This document shows, one piece after another, positions 32,761-42,620 of a stretch of DNA of 64,000 nucleotides (position 1 is the stretch's first letter; each line of letters opens with the position of its first letter). The position numbers and the translations under genes are program-made. Source of the DNA: Triatoma infestans (lineage: Eukaryota > Arthropoda > Insecta > Hemiptera > Reduviidae). The notes beneath the pieces are model-generated. The model was not told the DNA's origin. It did no database searches and saw only the letters and a program-made list of their open reading frames with translations. The stretch covers positions 186,001 to 250,000 of the forward strand of contig JAAEAF010000203.1 in the NCBI GenBank assembly GCA_011037195.1, given 5' to 3'.

Positions 32761-33766
32761 ATCTGGTGTGAAACACTCACACAACTTTCTCTTACTCCAG
32801 TTCTCAAAATGATAATTTACAAATTTTATAGTTTGTGTACCAAATTTAATGAAATTCGTCGAAAACTGAAAAAACTTTTCCGTAAAAGCGCACTTCCGGT
32901 TTACTAATTTTCTTGAAACTCGGAATTTCAGCCATCTATTTATTTCTAACCAATTATGGATGATAGAATTGTATAATGAACTAGGATACCACTTTGATGA
33001 AAATCTAACCCCACCCCTCCCCTAAAAGTGCTCTTAAAAGAAATTTCCCAGAGAAATGTTTTAGATAAAAGTTGTAGATCTTTGCATGTTTAGTTTATAT
33101 ACGAAGTTTCAAAAAAATCGTCAAAGCCATTTTTGAGAAAATTGCGAAAAAAGTGGAATAAATCATTTAGTAAAGTGGTAAAGTAAACGCACTTCCGGTT
33201 ATCCGATTTTTTCAAACTCAGAATTTCAACAACATATTTAATTCTAATTAACATTATTTAGATGGCAGAATTGTCTAATAAACTGAAATAGCACTTTAGA
33301 TGGAAACCTAACCCCACCCCTCCCCCAAAAGTGCCCTTCAATGCATTTTCCCGGAGAAATGTTTCTAATAAAAGTTGTAGCTCTTTGTATATGTGGTTGA
33401 TGTTTAAAGTTTAAAGAAAATCGTCGGAGCCATTTTTGAGAAAATCGCAAAAAAGTAAAAAATCCAACTAGTAAAGTGGTACTTCCGGTTGAGGAATTTT
33501 TACAGATAACGTAGTGTCAGATCCCATGGTGATACCTAAACGGAATATCAAGTTTCAACTTTCTACGGTTTTTCGTTTTTGAGCTATGCTGTTCACATAC
33601 ATACATATACACACACACACATACGGACACACACACACACACCATTTGCTAAAAACCACTTTTTTGGACTCAGGGGACCTCAAAACGGATATTTCCGGTG
33701 AAAACTCGATATCGAAAATTTGACACGATTACAATACTTCCTCTTACTAGGAGTAAGAGAAAGTAA
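32761..33766 (+). mobile_element. Family A reference copy, both termini intact
   Basis: The 5' end is ATCTGGTGTGAAACACTCAC, including the palindrome GTGTGA-AACAC-TCACAC (32766-32782). The subterminal repeat ACTTTCTCTTACTCC (32784-32798) is perfectly inverted as GGAGTAAGAGAAAGT (33750-33764). The 3' hairpin is CTCTTACT (33741-33748) / AGTAAGAG (33752-33759), ending about 7 bases later. Two internal modules start near 32950 and 33247. A (CA)n-rich tract spans about 33592-33640. The flanks are A-rich and no target duplication is evident. There is no coding sequence, so it is a non-autonomous element. HINE/Helentron-like is my best reading; a TIR-type MITE is the alternative. Confidence 0.8.
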
Positions 33767-34034
33767 AAATGAAATGGCCCTTAGCGTAAAGAAGAGTTGA
33801 CGGGGGCCAGCGAGTATACTAATGTGCACTACACGTTATGTACGTGCATCAAGAGTTCACTAACAGAATAATATAATGTTTGTTTACCTCACTATGGTGT
33901 TTGACGACTGTTCTTTCTCTGTTCTAGCACTTATAAAAGAAATATAATAAACTTTTTTGCAAAATAAAATAAACAGCAGAAAATTAAATAAATAAAAAAG
34001 TACTTCTGACTAATTTGGAAAACTAAAAATTTTA
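33767..34034. other. Spacer without a gene
   Basis: I see no recognisable feature. Confidence 0.4.
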
Positions 34035-34216
34035 CTTGAGATCAGTGGCGGCTCCTGACTTGGATATGTGGGGGTTCAACATTCTTTTTAAAAATACTTA
34101 CATTACCTATCATTATTAGTAGCTTGGCTAGATAGAAATCATAAAGTAAGCCAATAGCCAGGTAAAAGCTTGCATCCCTCCCCTACAATCAAATATGTTA
34201 AATTAACAATAAATCT

Positions 34217-34444
34217 ATTAGGGAAGGGATTAGCTCAGTGGATAGTGCATTAGACTCCCACGCGGGTTCGAGTCCAGCTGTGCTGCCCTTAGGTTTTTTT
34301 CTTCCTAGGAGCCGCTACAACTCACCGTCCGGTGATGGACAGTGTTGTCTGTAACGAGAGAACACTATCCGGAGGCCGGCAGTGCACTGAGAGGCTCGGG
34401 CGCCAATGATCATAGATCTTGACGCGCCTTAAATTAAAACAAAA
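34217..34444 (+). mobile_element. tRNA-derived SINE, family 1, best copy
   Basis: A 228-bp SINE flanked by the 12-bp direct repeat AACAATAAATCT (34205-34216, 34445-34456). The box A-like TAGCTCAGTGGATAGTGC (34231-34248) and box B-like GGGTTCGAGTCC (34264-34275) form an internal pol III promoter. The body contains CCGTCCGGTGATGG. The 3' end forms a hairpin, GGCGC (34399-34403) with GCGCC (34424-34428), and then an A-rich tail. That hairpin is shared with the I-like LINE. Confidence 0.88.
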
Positions 34445-34744
34445 AACAATAAATCTGTCACTGTGCACCCAGAGAAGAGACAAAGAGGAGAGAAAAAAAG
34501 AGTTGTACGGTTTGAGTTCGAAAATTAAGTGGTTAACTTAACGGAAATTTTTATTATCTAAATAAAGTGTTTCAATTCAAAGGAAATGTCAATGAGTTAG
34601 CATCGATTCTTTGCTAGGTCATATATCTTAGTGATGTTTTAAGTACCAATACCAACATCAAATTTTTGTAAATATAAAAATAAAATATAAATATAATATA
34701 TAAAAATCCACACACTGGCACAGGCACATCACACCACAAAAAAT

Positions 34745-35632
34745 CTGGTGTGAAACACACAACTTTCTCTTACTCCAGTTCTCAAAATTATAATTGACAA
34801 ATTTTATAGTTTGTGCACGAAAATTAATGAAATTCGTCGAAAACTGAAAAAAACTGTTCAGTAAAAGCGCACTTCCGGTTTATTATTTTCTTGAAACTCA
34901 GAATTTTGGCCATCTATTTATTTCTAATTAATTTTGTTTAGATGATAGGTATAATCAACTATGAGAGCACTTTAGAGAATAATATAACCCCGTCCCTCCC
35001 CTAAAAGTGCCCTTAAATGAATTTTACCAGACAAATGTTTAAAATAAAAGTTATAGATCTATGTATGTTTAGTTTATATAAGAAGATTCAAGAAAATCGA
35101 CGGGCAAGTTTTGAGAAAATCGCGAAAAAGTGAAAAAATCATTTAGTAAAGTGGTAAAGTAAACGCACTTCCGGTTATCCGATTTTTTCAAATTCGGAAT
35201 TTCAACAACATATTTAATCTAATTAACATTATTTAGATGATAGAATTGTCTAATAAACTGAAATAGCACTTTAACTGAAAACCTAACCCCACCCCTCGCC
35301 CATAACTGTCCTTAAATGAATTTTCCCGGAGAAATGTTTCAAATAAAAGTTGTAGCTCTTTGTATTTGTAGTAGATATATCAGTTTGAAGAAAATCGTCG
35401 GAGCCGTTTTTGAGAAAATTGTAAAAAAGTAAAAATCCAAGTAGTAAAGTGGTACTTCTGGTTGAGGAATTTCGACAGATAACGTACGGTCAGATCCCAT
35501 GGTGATACCTAAACGGAATATCAAGTTTCAACTTTCTACGGTTTTTCGTTTTTGAGCTATGCTGTTCACATACATACATACACACCCACACACACAGAGG
35601 ACATTTGCTAAAAACCACTTTTGTAACTCCGG
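34745..35632 (+). repeat. Family A copy inside the hAT element
   Basis: It starts ATCTGGTGTGAAACACAC near 34745, has two internal modules, reaches the microsatellite position (CACACCCACACACACAG, about 35581) and stops in CTAAAAACCACTTTTG near 35632. The 3' hairpin is missing. It is very similar to the 32761 copy. Confidence 0.8.
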
Positions 35633-36194
35633 GTAAGATCGGGTAATTTCGTTCGTAAAATCGTAAGTAATGTTCAACGCGCTTGTAACCCCCACTTTTA
35701 TTTTAAAAAAGGTAATAAGAATATAGACATTTCTATATTAACACAAAGAAATTTTTCATATATATATTAAATTCTCCAGCGCGACGCCCAATTGTTAACC
35801 TCCAACTTCCTACTTTTTTAAAGATCTCCTGATATACATACAATTCACTAAGTGTACAATTCATTATACGAACATATTAAAGGAGCTCCTATACTGATAT
35901 ACGTTCCTATTCTTTTATGTCTGATTCTCTGATTTGGCAACAAAAATTATTAATTTTTTAATTTATTTGATTTTTGATTATTATACACATAATTGTATAT
36001 AATCAGGACTAAATATACAATTTTTACTGTGACTTAATGTTCCTAACTAATATAAAAATGAAAATATTTTTTTGAAATTGAAATATGAAAATAAAAAAAA
36101 GAAAATTTGCTACTTTTTTATTTATTTATTTTTTCAAATAGCTGGGGGTTCAGTCGCGCAATCGCGAATACCAGTAGCCGCCACTGCTTGAGAT

Positions 36195-36394
36195 TGAAAC
36201 TAAAAGAAAGAAACTAAGAAGAAAATAACACTAATATATAAGACAGGCACAAAATAGATGTTGACTCTATGAATGCTCAGAGCGAAGTGCCAGGCCTAAG
36301 AAAAGTGTTTTAACTGAATATTATGAATTTCTGTAGCAGAAATTTTTATGGGTGTTTAACATCAATTTTATTTTGTACGAACGGCCAAATACAA
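36195..36394. other. Spacer without a gene
   Basis: I see no recognisable feature. Confidence 0.4.
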
Positions 36395-37075
36395 AATGGC
36401 GGATCTGGCAGTTCTGCGTAATTCTCTTTTGCTTTCTTTTTTAACAATGCAATGGAAATTCTAAGATTTTTCTTTATAGCTCACATTAATTATATAAAAC
36501 AATAAATATTACGTTAGTAAATATTAGCTTAGGTTAGAAATTAGGTTATAAATTTTTTTTAATAAAATTGTTTTATTGCACTATTTGATATTTAATAAAA
36601 AAACCTATGGAGGAAAAATTAATAAAAAAATTCTAAACTAGTTTTTTCAAAGAATTAATTAACTATAAATAATGAACCAATCACAGTGTAGAAGTGAAGG
36701 TGAGAAATGTGGGTGTCTGTTATGCCAATCAGAAATTTAAAAATATCATTTTGATCACCCATTTGACACCTTTACTTTTATACTTTGATTGGTTAATTAT
36801 TTACAGCTAATTATTTCTATGAAAAATCTAGTTTAGGATGTTCTTTCTAATTTTCCCTTCGAAGGTAATTTATAAACGATCAAATTGCGCAATAAAAATT
36901 TTTTTATGAGGAAAGTGCAAAAACCAAGTTATTTCTAACATAATATTTACTGTTTTATTAAATTAATGTGAGCTATAAAGAGAAAAATCAGAATTTTGAT
37001 TCCTGTGTTGGAAAAAATGCAAAAGATAATTAGACGGAAATGCAAGATACGTACATTGTAAGTCTGCCATTTTCT
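36395..37075. mobile_element. Fold-back element
   Basis: The left half mirrors the right half almost throughout. ACAAAATGGC near 36400 mirrors GCCATTTTCT near 37066. TTTATAGCTCACATTAATTA (36473) mirrors TAATGTGAGCTATAAAGAG (36964). CTAAACTAGTTTTTTC (36636) mirrors GAAAAATCTAGTTTAGGAT (36820), and AACCAATCACAG mirrors CTTTGATTGG. The centre is near 36735. The arms are about 330 bp, imperfect and AT-rich. There is no open frame. I could not define exact ends or a target duplication. Confidence 0.75.
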
Positions 37076-37115
37076 ATATATAACGAACGCGGTCTTAACC
37101 CGAATTGCATCATGA

Positions 37116-37200
37116 TTTACATCATGGATTTTATACGTCGTAGTATGCTTCTTGTTGTTATTTCGGATCGGTTTTGGATTCTCATCGACACCGTCACAGT
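37116..37200 (-). mobile_element. Penelope-derived hammerhead fragment
   Basis: On the minus strand: GATGAGAATCCAAAACCGAT, then AAGCATACTACGACGTATAA, matching the block at 57250-57310. The core is degraded (CGGTGTC instead of CTGANGA). Confidence 0.5.
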
Positions 37201-38184
37201 AAGGCTATCAAGTTCGTGTAAAGAATTGAATTCAATTTTAAGTTTCTGTCATGCAGCAGATTGGTTGACTTTTTTTCTGAGAGTTTTGGAAATTTTGAAA
37301 TATTTTTTCTCAGCTTTTAACACTGCCAAAACTTCAGAAAGAGATAGAGGGGGAGAGAGAGTGTTGTGTGTGAGAGAAAGAGAGTTATCAGAATGATGAA
37401 AGGCTTTAAATTAATAAAAATAGTATGAGAATTATTTTTATTGGCTGGGCGGACAAGGTGATATTATACTTTATGCTATTTTGCCAGGAGAGCTGTTGGA
37501 AAAGCGCGTGCATACAGATATAATGTGAGGAAATACATTTCTGCCTGCAAGATAGTAGGGAGGTAGATAGCAGCGGGGTGGGGGCGCAAAAGTCCTTCCC
37601 TCTCTCTCACACTACTAATGTGGTACGGGAGAGCACAGAAACTCCGGTAATAGCGAACAGACAGACAGATAGACAGACACACAGACTGCTGGTATATCGT
37701 ACAGTCATGGGACTGTTATTTACACACACACACACACACACACACACTATAATGCATGTATAACATATTGTGTTGTATTAGTTTATAAACTCTGAAACAC
37801 TATACTACTTTTGTGTTCAACTGGGTACATTACACAACCCTGTTTATCTCAATTATTTGCCGCCAACAACCCCAGCCCCTCAGCAAAGTGTTAACAGCCT
37901 CCGTACTGTGCCCCATCTCATCACCCTCCAACTAGCCCCCTTATTTCCCACCTCTAACCTAACTTATTTTCACTGTGTAAAACTAACATTTTCACATAAA
38001 CATGTTACCTGGCTATCCATACTGCTAGAATAGTTGGAAAACAGATTGGGGACTTGATAGCTGGAATGGATTGGACTTGAAATCATGAAAATTTTGCAAA
38101 AATAGAACTTTGCATGAAATCATACAACTCCTACTGAAATGGTAGTAAATTAAGCATTAGATTTCCAAGCTGCCCATACTAAGA
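37201..38184. repeat. Simple repeats, no gene
   Basis: A GA-rich tract lies at about 37335-37385, a (GACA)n run at 37657-37683 and a (CA)n run at 37722-37747. Open frames across these have repeat-driven composition. Nothing else is recognised. Confidence 0.5.
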
Positions 38185-38480
38185 CAAAAATTGTTGTATG
38201 AAACAGTAACACGACTTTCTCTTCATGTAGAATAGGAGGTAGAATATAAAGTGTTTCTGAAATGGTACTTTGAAGATAAATGAGTCACCAACTTTTCCAC
38301 AACCCTCCGCCCCCACAAAATCAATTGTTCCCAGAAAAAAAGTTGGAGGGTATTTTCATGAAAATTACAAAAAAAAATACTGAGAAATCGTTTTGGTATA
38401 GTAGTAATTCTGATTAACTATTGGATTTCCTGGACTTTAGGGACATCACAACTTCTTCCAATCAAAAGATAACCCTATCA
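38185..38480 (+). repeat. Diverged Family A 5' part
   Basis: TGTATGAAACAGTAACACGA and CTTTCTCTTCATG near 38195-38230 is a diverged 5' terminus. It is followed by a GAAATGGTACTTTGAAGATA block and CCACAACCCTCCGCCCCC. Confidence 0.55.
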
Positions 38481-39475
38481 TAATTCCATCCCACGTCCTT
38501 ACCAGCAGTTACAAGATCTTTTGATATTCGACTCTAGTTTGTAGGTTTTAAACAAAATTCCTTACCTTCTTTTCTTTCTCTATCCCATTTTTATCCATCC
38601 ATAAGCGAGGAGGTGAAGATGGCTCTGGAATTAACAAGTCAGTGCAAGTACCACTGACTACGAGTGCTTTTGAGACTATTGGAAAATTGGTTCATAAGAT
38701 AAAGCACCCTCTCCAGGGATGGTTTGATAGGAATGAGTTACTCTATGCTTACTCTTAGAGGGCTCACGCACACTAAACCTTGGGAGGGACTTGGAAAGTG
38801 AGCAACGGTGGAGATCTGATGGAATTGGCCGGCTACTTTACGAAAATATGATCACATAATGGACTCTGTGGAAATGGATTTCTTGTACCCAACTTAGAAA
38901 CGAAGATAACTTTCGACTTCAAGCCTAATCTGACTCCACGAAGTGTGGCCTACGCAATTTGTTGCTTTGTTCCTAATCTCGAGCTAGATGAACGCAAACA
39001 ACGTATCGGGGCTTCTTTATTTGAATTCTTTGCTTCAAAGAAAAAATTGATGGGCGTCATCTGCACCATGTGAACATCACAACCAATTACCAAAAGAAAG
39101 GGAAAGCCCATCCATTCCCCCTCCTCTTTCCCCGCGAGCTGTAGTTTTTAGTCTTCGATCATGGATTGGAGTTGTTAATCTTAACTTCCTACCTTTTTGT
39201 CTTTTTCCTATCCTTGTTGTTCCATCTGCAGGCGAGATGACCGATAAGGTTATGTCACTTTTCTCGTTAATGGGACAGGGCTGATGTAAGAGTGCATTCG
39301 GGGAGCTCAATAGGCCCTTGAGGCCTAAATGCATTTATTTCCTTACGGAGCCCGAAATTGTTAGATTTTGACTAAAACCTTAGTAAACCATTGATGGGTA
39401 TTATGACGGAATTTGAAGTTCAATTTTCCTCCTTTTTTCAGATATATTGTTCGCTCATCCTCTCTCTCTCTTTCA
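38481..39475. other. Possible decayed transposon, not identified
   Basis: Two related stretches about 620 bp apart, near 38565-38630 and 39185-39245, share CTTTTTCCTATCC-like and GGCGAG..GA words, and the intervening 700 bp is less AT-rich than its surroundings. This suggests a decayed mobile element, but I recognise no protein motif. Confidence 0.3.
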
Positions 39476-39592
39476 CACGAGATACTATCGCTAAAACTTT
39501 TTTTCCTACTCAGGAAAACCACGAAACATATATTGAAAAGATCGAAGTTCTTTTTCTTACACCAGTAAGTGAAAGTAAGAATCTGTTTCTTG
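39476..39592 (+). repeat. Family A 3' end, diverged
   Basis: It carries GAAAACCACGAAACATATAT, then CTTTTTCTTACACCAG and TAAGTGAAAGTAAG, a recognisable but decayed 3' terminus. Confidence 0.45.
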
Positions 39593-40060
39593 AAAGTTAA
39601 CAAATACAATATATAACATCTCGTGTTTCTTTTTCCAAGAAAATAAATTTCAAATCATCTGCTCTATAAAAAAACAAACAAACCAAAAACATCTGTTTTG
39701 GGAATAAAATTTTAATACCAATTTTAAATTATAATCTTCTCTCAGGTTATTTTGTTATTATTTTATTGAAAACTAGAATTTGATAAAAGCTGTAAAAATA
39801 TTATTTTTTAATTGTGATTCCAAGTATATTTGTTCTAAAAAACATTTTTTTTGGGGTTAGTTTTTTTGTAATCTAAAAAAAAAAAGTACAATAGTAAATA
39901 TGTAAAATATCTGCGACTACATTTTATTTTTACCTAATTTATTATTAAGTTTATTTTTTCAATTTTTCATTTTATAATCGCAATTTCTTTAGGTGTAGAT
40001 GTGGAAAAGAAAACGTTGATGATTAAAAAATTAAAATAAAGAAATAATTCAAAAAACCCT
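39593..40060. other. AT-rich stretch without a gene
   Basis: I see no recognisable feature. Confidence 0.45.
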
Positions 40061-40062
40061 AT

Positions 40063-40222
40063 TGCGCAGTTCCCACGCCGTTTAGTGCCGGCCTTCGCTA
40101 AACTGTAGCTTCCCATTTCTTATCAAGATGCTGGGTCAGCACCGACTTTGCTCTCGCGGGAATCGAACTCTGAATTCTCGCACGAAAGGCGAGTGTGCTA
40201 GCCACTAGACCAACGCGTGAGG
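40063..40222 (-). mobile_element. tRNA-derived SINE, family 2, copy a
   Basis: On the minus strand it starts TCCTCACGCGTTGGTCTAGT and GGCTAGCACACTCGCC (box A-like), then AGAGTTCGATTCCCGCG (box B-like), then CCAGCATCTTGATAAGAA and GAAGCTACAGTTTAG. The tRNA-like head has no closed cloverleaf, so it is a SINE. The body differs from family 1. Confidence 0.75.
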
Positions 40223-40314
40223 ACAAAATAAATAAAAAGAATTTTAAAAATTTCTCCATTCTATCTAATTATTCTAGTAAATAAGATCGTAAAATTAATA
40301 ATAAAATAACGAAT

Positions 40315-40370
40315 AGTAATAATAATAATAATAATAATATTAATAATAATAGTAATAATAATAATACTCC
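40315..40370. repeat. TAA trinucleotide tract
   Basis: An interrupted (TAA)n run lies immediately upstream of the I-like LINE. It may be the target the LINE entered, or the tail of an earlier LINE. Confidence 0.75.
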
Positions 40371-40650
40371 GTAGGGGGAAGTGTACTAGCCACTTCTTCA
40401 GGGAGCTTGGCGTCCCTGCGGGTATCTCAGTCTAACAACACTCACAACATTACAATAATACTTCCCTACATTCACACAATACACATAGGGCTGCAGTGGT
40501 AGGTGATGTGTGCAGCAACTTGGGTCTAGCGATCCCATAGGCAAACTCGAGCTCTCCACCACATACACCCAATTGCACCTGAACACTCAACACTTTACAA
40601 ACGACTACACACACTGCCACACGAGGACACACACTTGTTGAGACTCGGAG

Positions 40651-40658
40651 TATAAATA
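40651..40658 (+). promoter_or_regulatory. TATA-like box upstream of ORF1
   Basis: TATAAATA, set in GAGTATAAATACCCCTCCC, lies 48 bp before the first ATG of ORF1 (40706). Most LINEs use internal TATA-less promoters, so this may be coincidence. Confidence 0.35.
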
Positions 40659-40705
40659 CCCCTCCCTCGTGCTTGCTGGCACGAGGCTTTGGGGCTAGGG
40701 TGGAA

Positions 40706-41251
40706 ATGATGATCCTGGGCATTGAGGGAGACGACGACCTGCGGGCCGCCGAGTCTTTGGCCTCGGCTTCAGCCAAGAGCACTACTGAGGGAAAGCCCGA
40801 CTCCAGGAAGGCTAGGGAATTCCACCTCAGTGGGTTCCTAGGGTTAGGAAGGGGCCGCGGGGACACGGTCGATACTTCGTATCGGAACGTTGACTTCCTT
40901 GGCACCGGACTATATCGGGGTGTGATGGTTCACCCGGAGAGTAACCGGGTCCTTTTCAACGTCCGTGGAGGCGGGACCACATATCTTGAAGAAAATTATA
41001 AGATTATTGTGGACAATAATCTAAAACATCTTTCTGGGCCTAGCCCAACTTTTCTTCCGGCCCCAGTATCCCACCCCATTCCTACTCTAACTCTCCAAAC
41101 TGGTCGTCCTATACCTAACGATCCTCTCCCTTCTTCTGAACCCCTTCCCCTTGTAGAGATTCCCCGCTTTATAGCAACTCCTACCCCTTCGACTGATCTC
41201 ACAGGGAAAAGAAAAGGCATGGAAAAGGAAACACGACTGGAAAAACACTAA
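40706..41251 (+). pseudogene. I-like ORF1, N-terminal part
   Basis: The first in-frame ATG is at 40706 (MMILGIEGDDDLRAAESLAS); upstream codons from 40673 are also open. The frame continues with a Gly/Arg-rich stretch (GFLGLGRGRGDTVD) and a Pro-rich stretch (about 41040-41180) to a stop at 41249. I do not recognise the N-terminus by itself. It is assigned to ORF1 because it leads into the gag-like region below and lies at the 5' side of the same element. It could instead be an unrelated open frame. Confidence 0.5.
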
Positions 41252-41529
41252 CTGGGCTGCACTTTACGCTGCAACCCTATAGCCCCTCTTCACCACCAAG
41301 GAAGAAAGCCAGGGGCGGCAACAAAGGAATAACTGAAAAAATTGCGAAGTTTATAGACTTGGAAGAATATAATTGGGGAAGCTTGTAAAAAATAAGGATG
41401 GTCCTTCACAAATCAGTGTTCCTTCAAATTGCTCACCAAAAAGGGTAAAAAAAGCAAAACGACGGATCCATTTGTATCGAATTAGGAAACCGCGCTCAGA
41501 AAGAAATTATCTTAAAGTTACAAAAGTAT

Positions 41530-42620
41530 GTGGATGCTGAACTGGAAGCATGTCCCCACAAACGTCTAAACACATCACAAGGCGTGATTACGTGTCGGGA
41601 CTTTTTGAACAGTTCTGTAAAAAATATAAAAGAGAGTCTGGCCGATCAGGGTGTGGTGGATGTGAGGCGAATAGCGGAGGCAGGAAGGTTCCTTAGTGGA
41701 TACTGCTTCCCTCGTCCTCACCTTTGACCGCCCAAGTCCGCCAGAAATGATTGATGCAGCTTTCCCAAGCTAAAAGTGCGCCCATATATACCGTCTTCAA
41801 TGAGATATAAATGCTATAAATGTCAGAAGTGTGGGCACACTTCCATGAAATGTAAGGCTGTAGAAGCGGTGTGCATATGTGGTAAACCTAACCACGAAGG
41901 CGATTGCACATCGCCAATTACATGTGTAAACTGTGGCAAAGATCATAATGCCAGATCCTCGGGGTGCCCAATTTTAGCTAAAGAAAAAGAAATACAGAAA
42001 ATAAAAACACTTCAACAATTGCCCTATCATGAGGTACGTGCAATTGTTGAATTTTACCTTGGGAAAGCTGCATCAATCATATACGCAATACAAGAAATTT
42101 CATACTCGGATAAAGCAAAGGCACCCCAACTAGAGGCACACATTCCAGCCCCTGCAATTAGTCTGGGGCAACAAATAAATGATCCCTTCCCGGTCTTAAG
42201 AGGAACTATTACAAAGGTGGGAGAAATCCCACCACCCAAGCACGCCCCTCAAGCGGCATTGGTAGCCGAAAGGCTACCAACAACTCCCGCAGTTAGTGGG
42301 AGTAATAAAAAGGTGGGATCAATCCCATCTAAACAAATGACTACCTCCGTGGGGGAGTGGAAGGTGGTGAAATCACCGAAATGCTTTTCCATGAGGAAAA
42401 GTCCGAAATTGATTCTGCCGCTCCCAAGCCAATAAGGGTTAGGGGAAAAAGAGGCAGATCCACCAGAGGACAAACAATTCCCAATGTCCGCTCCCCTCAG
42501 CAGCAATGGCAGCTGATGGGGACGGACATTGAAGCTTCGGAATCGGAGGATGGCAGCATTTCTGACCATCCCCCTAGACATAAGAAAAGGGGTTGGCCTA
42601 AGGGGAGGCAGAACTCTTGA
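41530..42620 (+). pseudogene. I-like ORF1 with three zinc knuckles
   Basis: 41530-41727 encodes QGVITCRDFLNSSVKNIK and LADQGVVDVRRI. A frame change leads to LVLTFDRPSPPEMIDAAF and then a stop. From 41776 the zinc region follows: CYKCQKCGHTSMKC, then CICGKPNHEGDC, then CVNCGKDHNARSSGC, all with the C/H spacing of retrotransposon knuckles. Next are a helical stretch (LQQLPYHEVRAIVEFYLG) and a low-complexity tail. After another frame change, 42436-42620 ends in RHKKRGWPKGRQNS. In intact relatives this protein packages the element RNA. The knuckles themselves look intact, but the frame does not. Confidence 0.8.

Larger units (their letters stand above)
34043..36186. mobile_element. Non-autonomous hAT transposon, 2144 bp
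   Basis: The terminal inverted repeats CAGTGGCGGCTCCTG (34043-34057) and CAGTAGCCGCCACTG (36172-36186) match at 14 of 15 positions. The 8-bp direct repeat CTTGAGAT flanks the element exactly (34035-34042 and 36187-36194), the signature of hAT insertion. No transposase code is present. The interior holds a SINE with its own target duplication and a Family A copy, so it has served as a landing site since, or carried Family A sequence when it moved. Confidence 0.9.

Noticed and set aside
34221..34290. Functional tRNA gene
   Set aside because: Box A- and B-like blocks are present but no acceptor stem forms, and the sequence continues into a SINE body with a 3' hairpin, A-rich tail and target duplication.
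40140..40222. tRNA gene on the minus strand
   Set aside because: The same tRNA-like head plus a shared body recurs at 50645-50815, so it is a SINE family.
40315..40370. CRISPR-like or regulatory short repeats
   Set aside because: A simple TAA trinucleotide run; there are no spacers and this is animal DNA.
40450..40905. 151-codon minus-strand open frame
   Set aside because: It overlaps the 5' UTR and ORF1 of the plus-strand LINE and has no recognisable motif; most likely a shadow.
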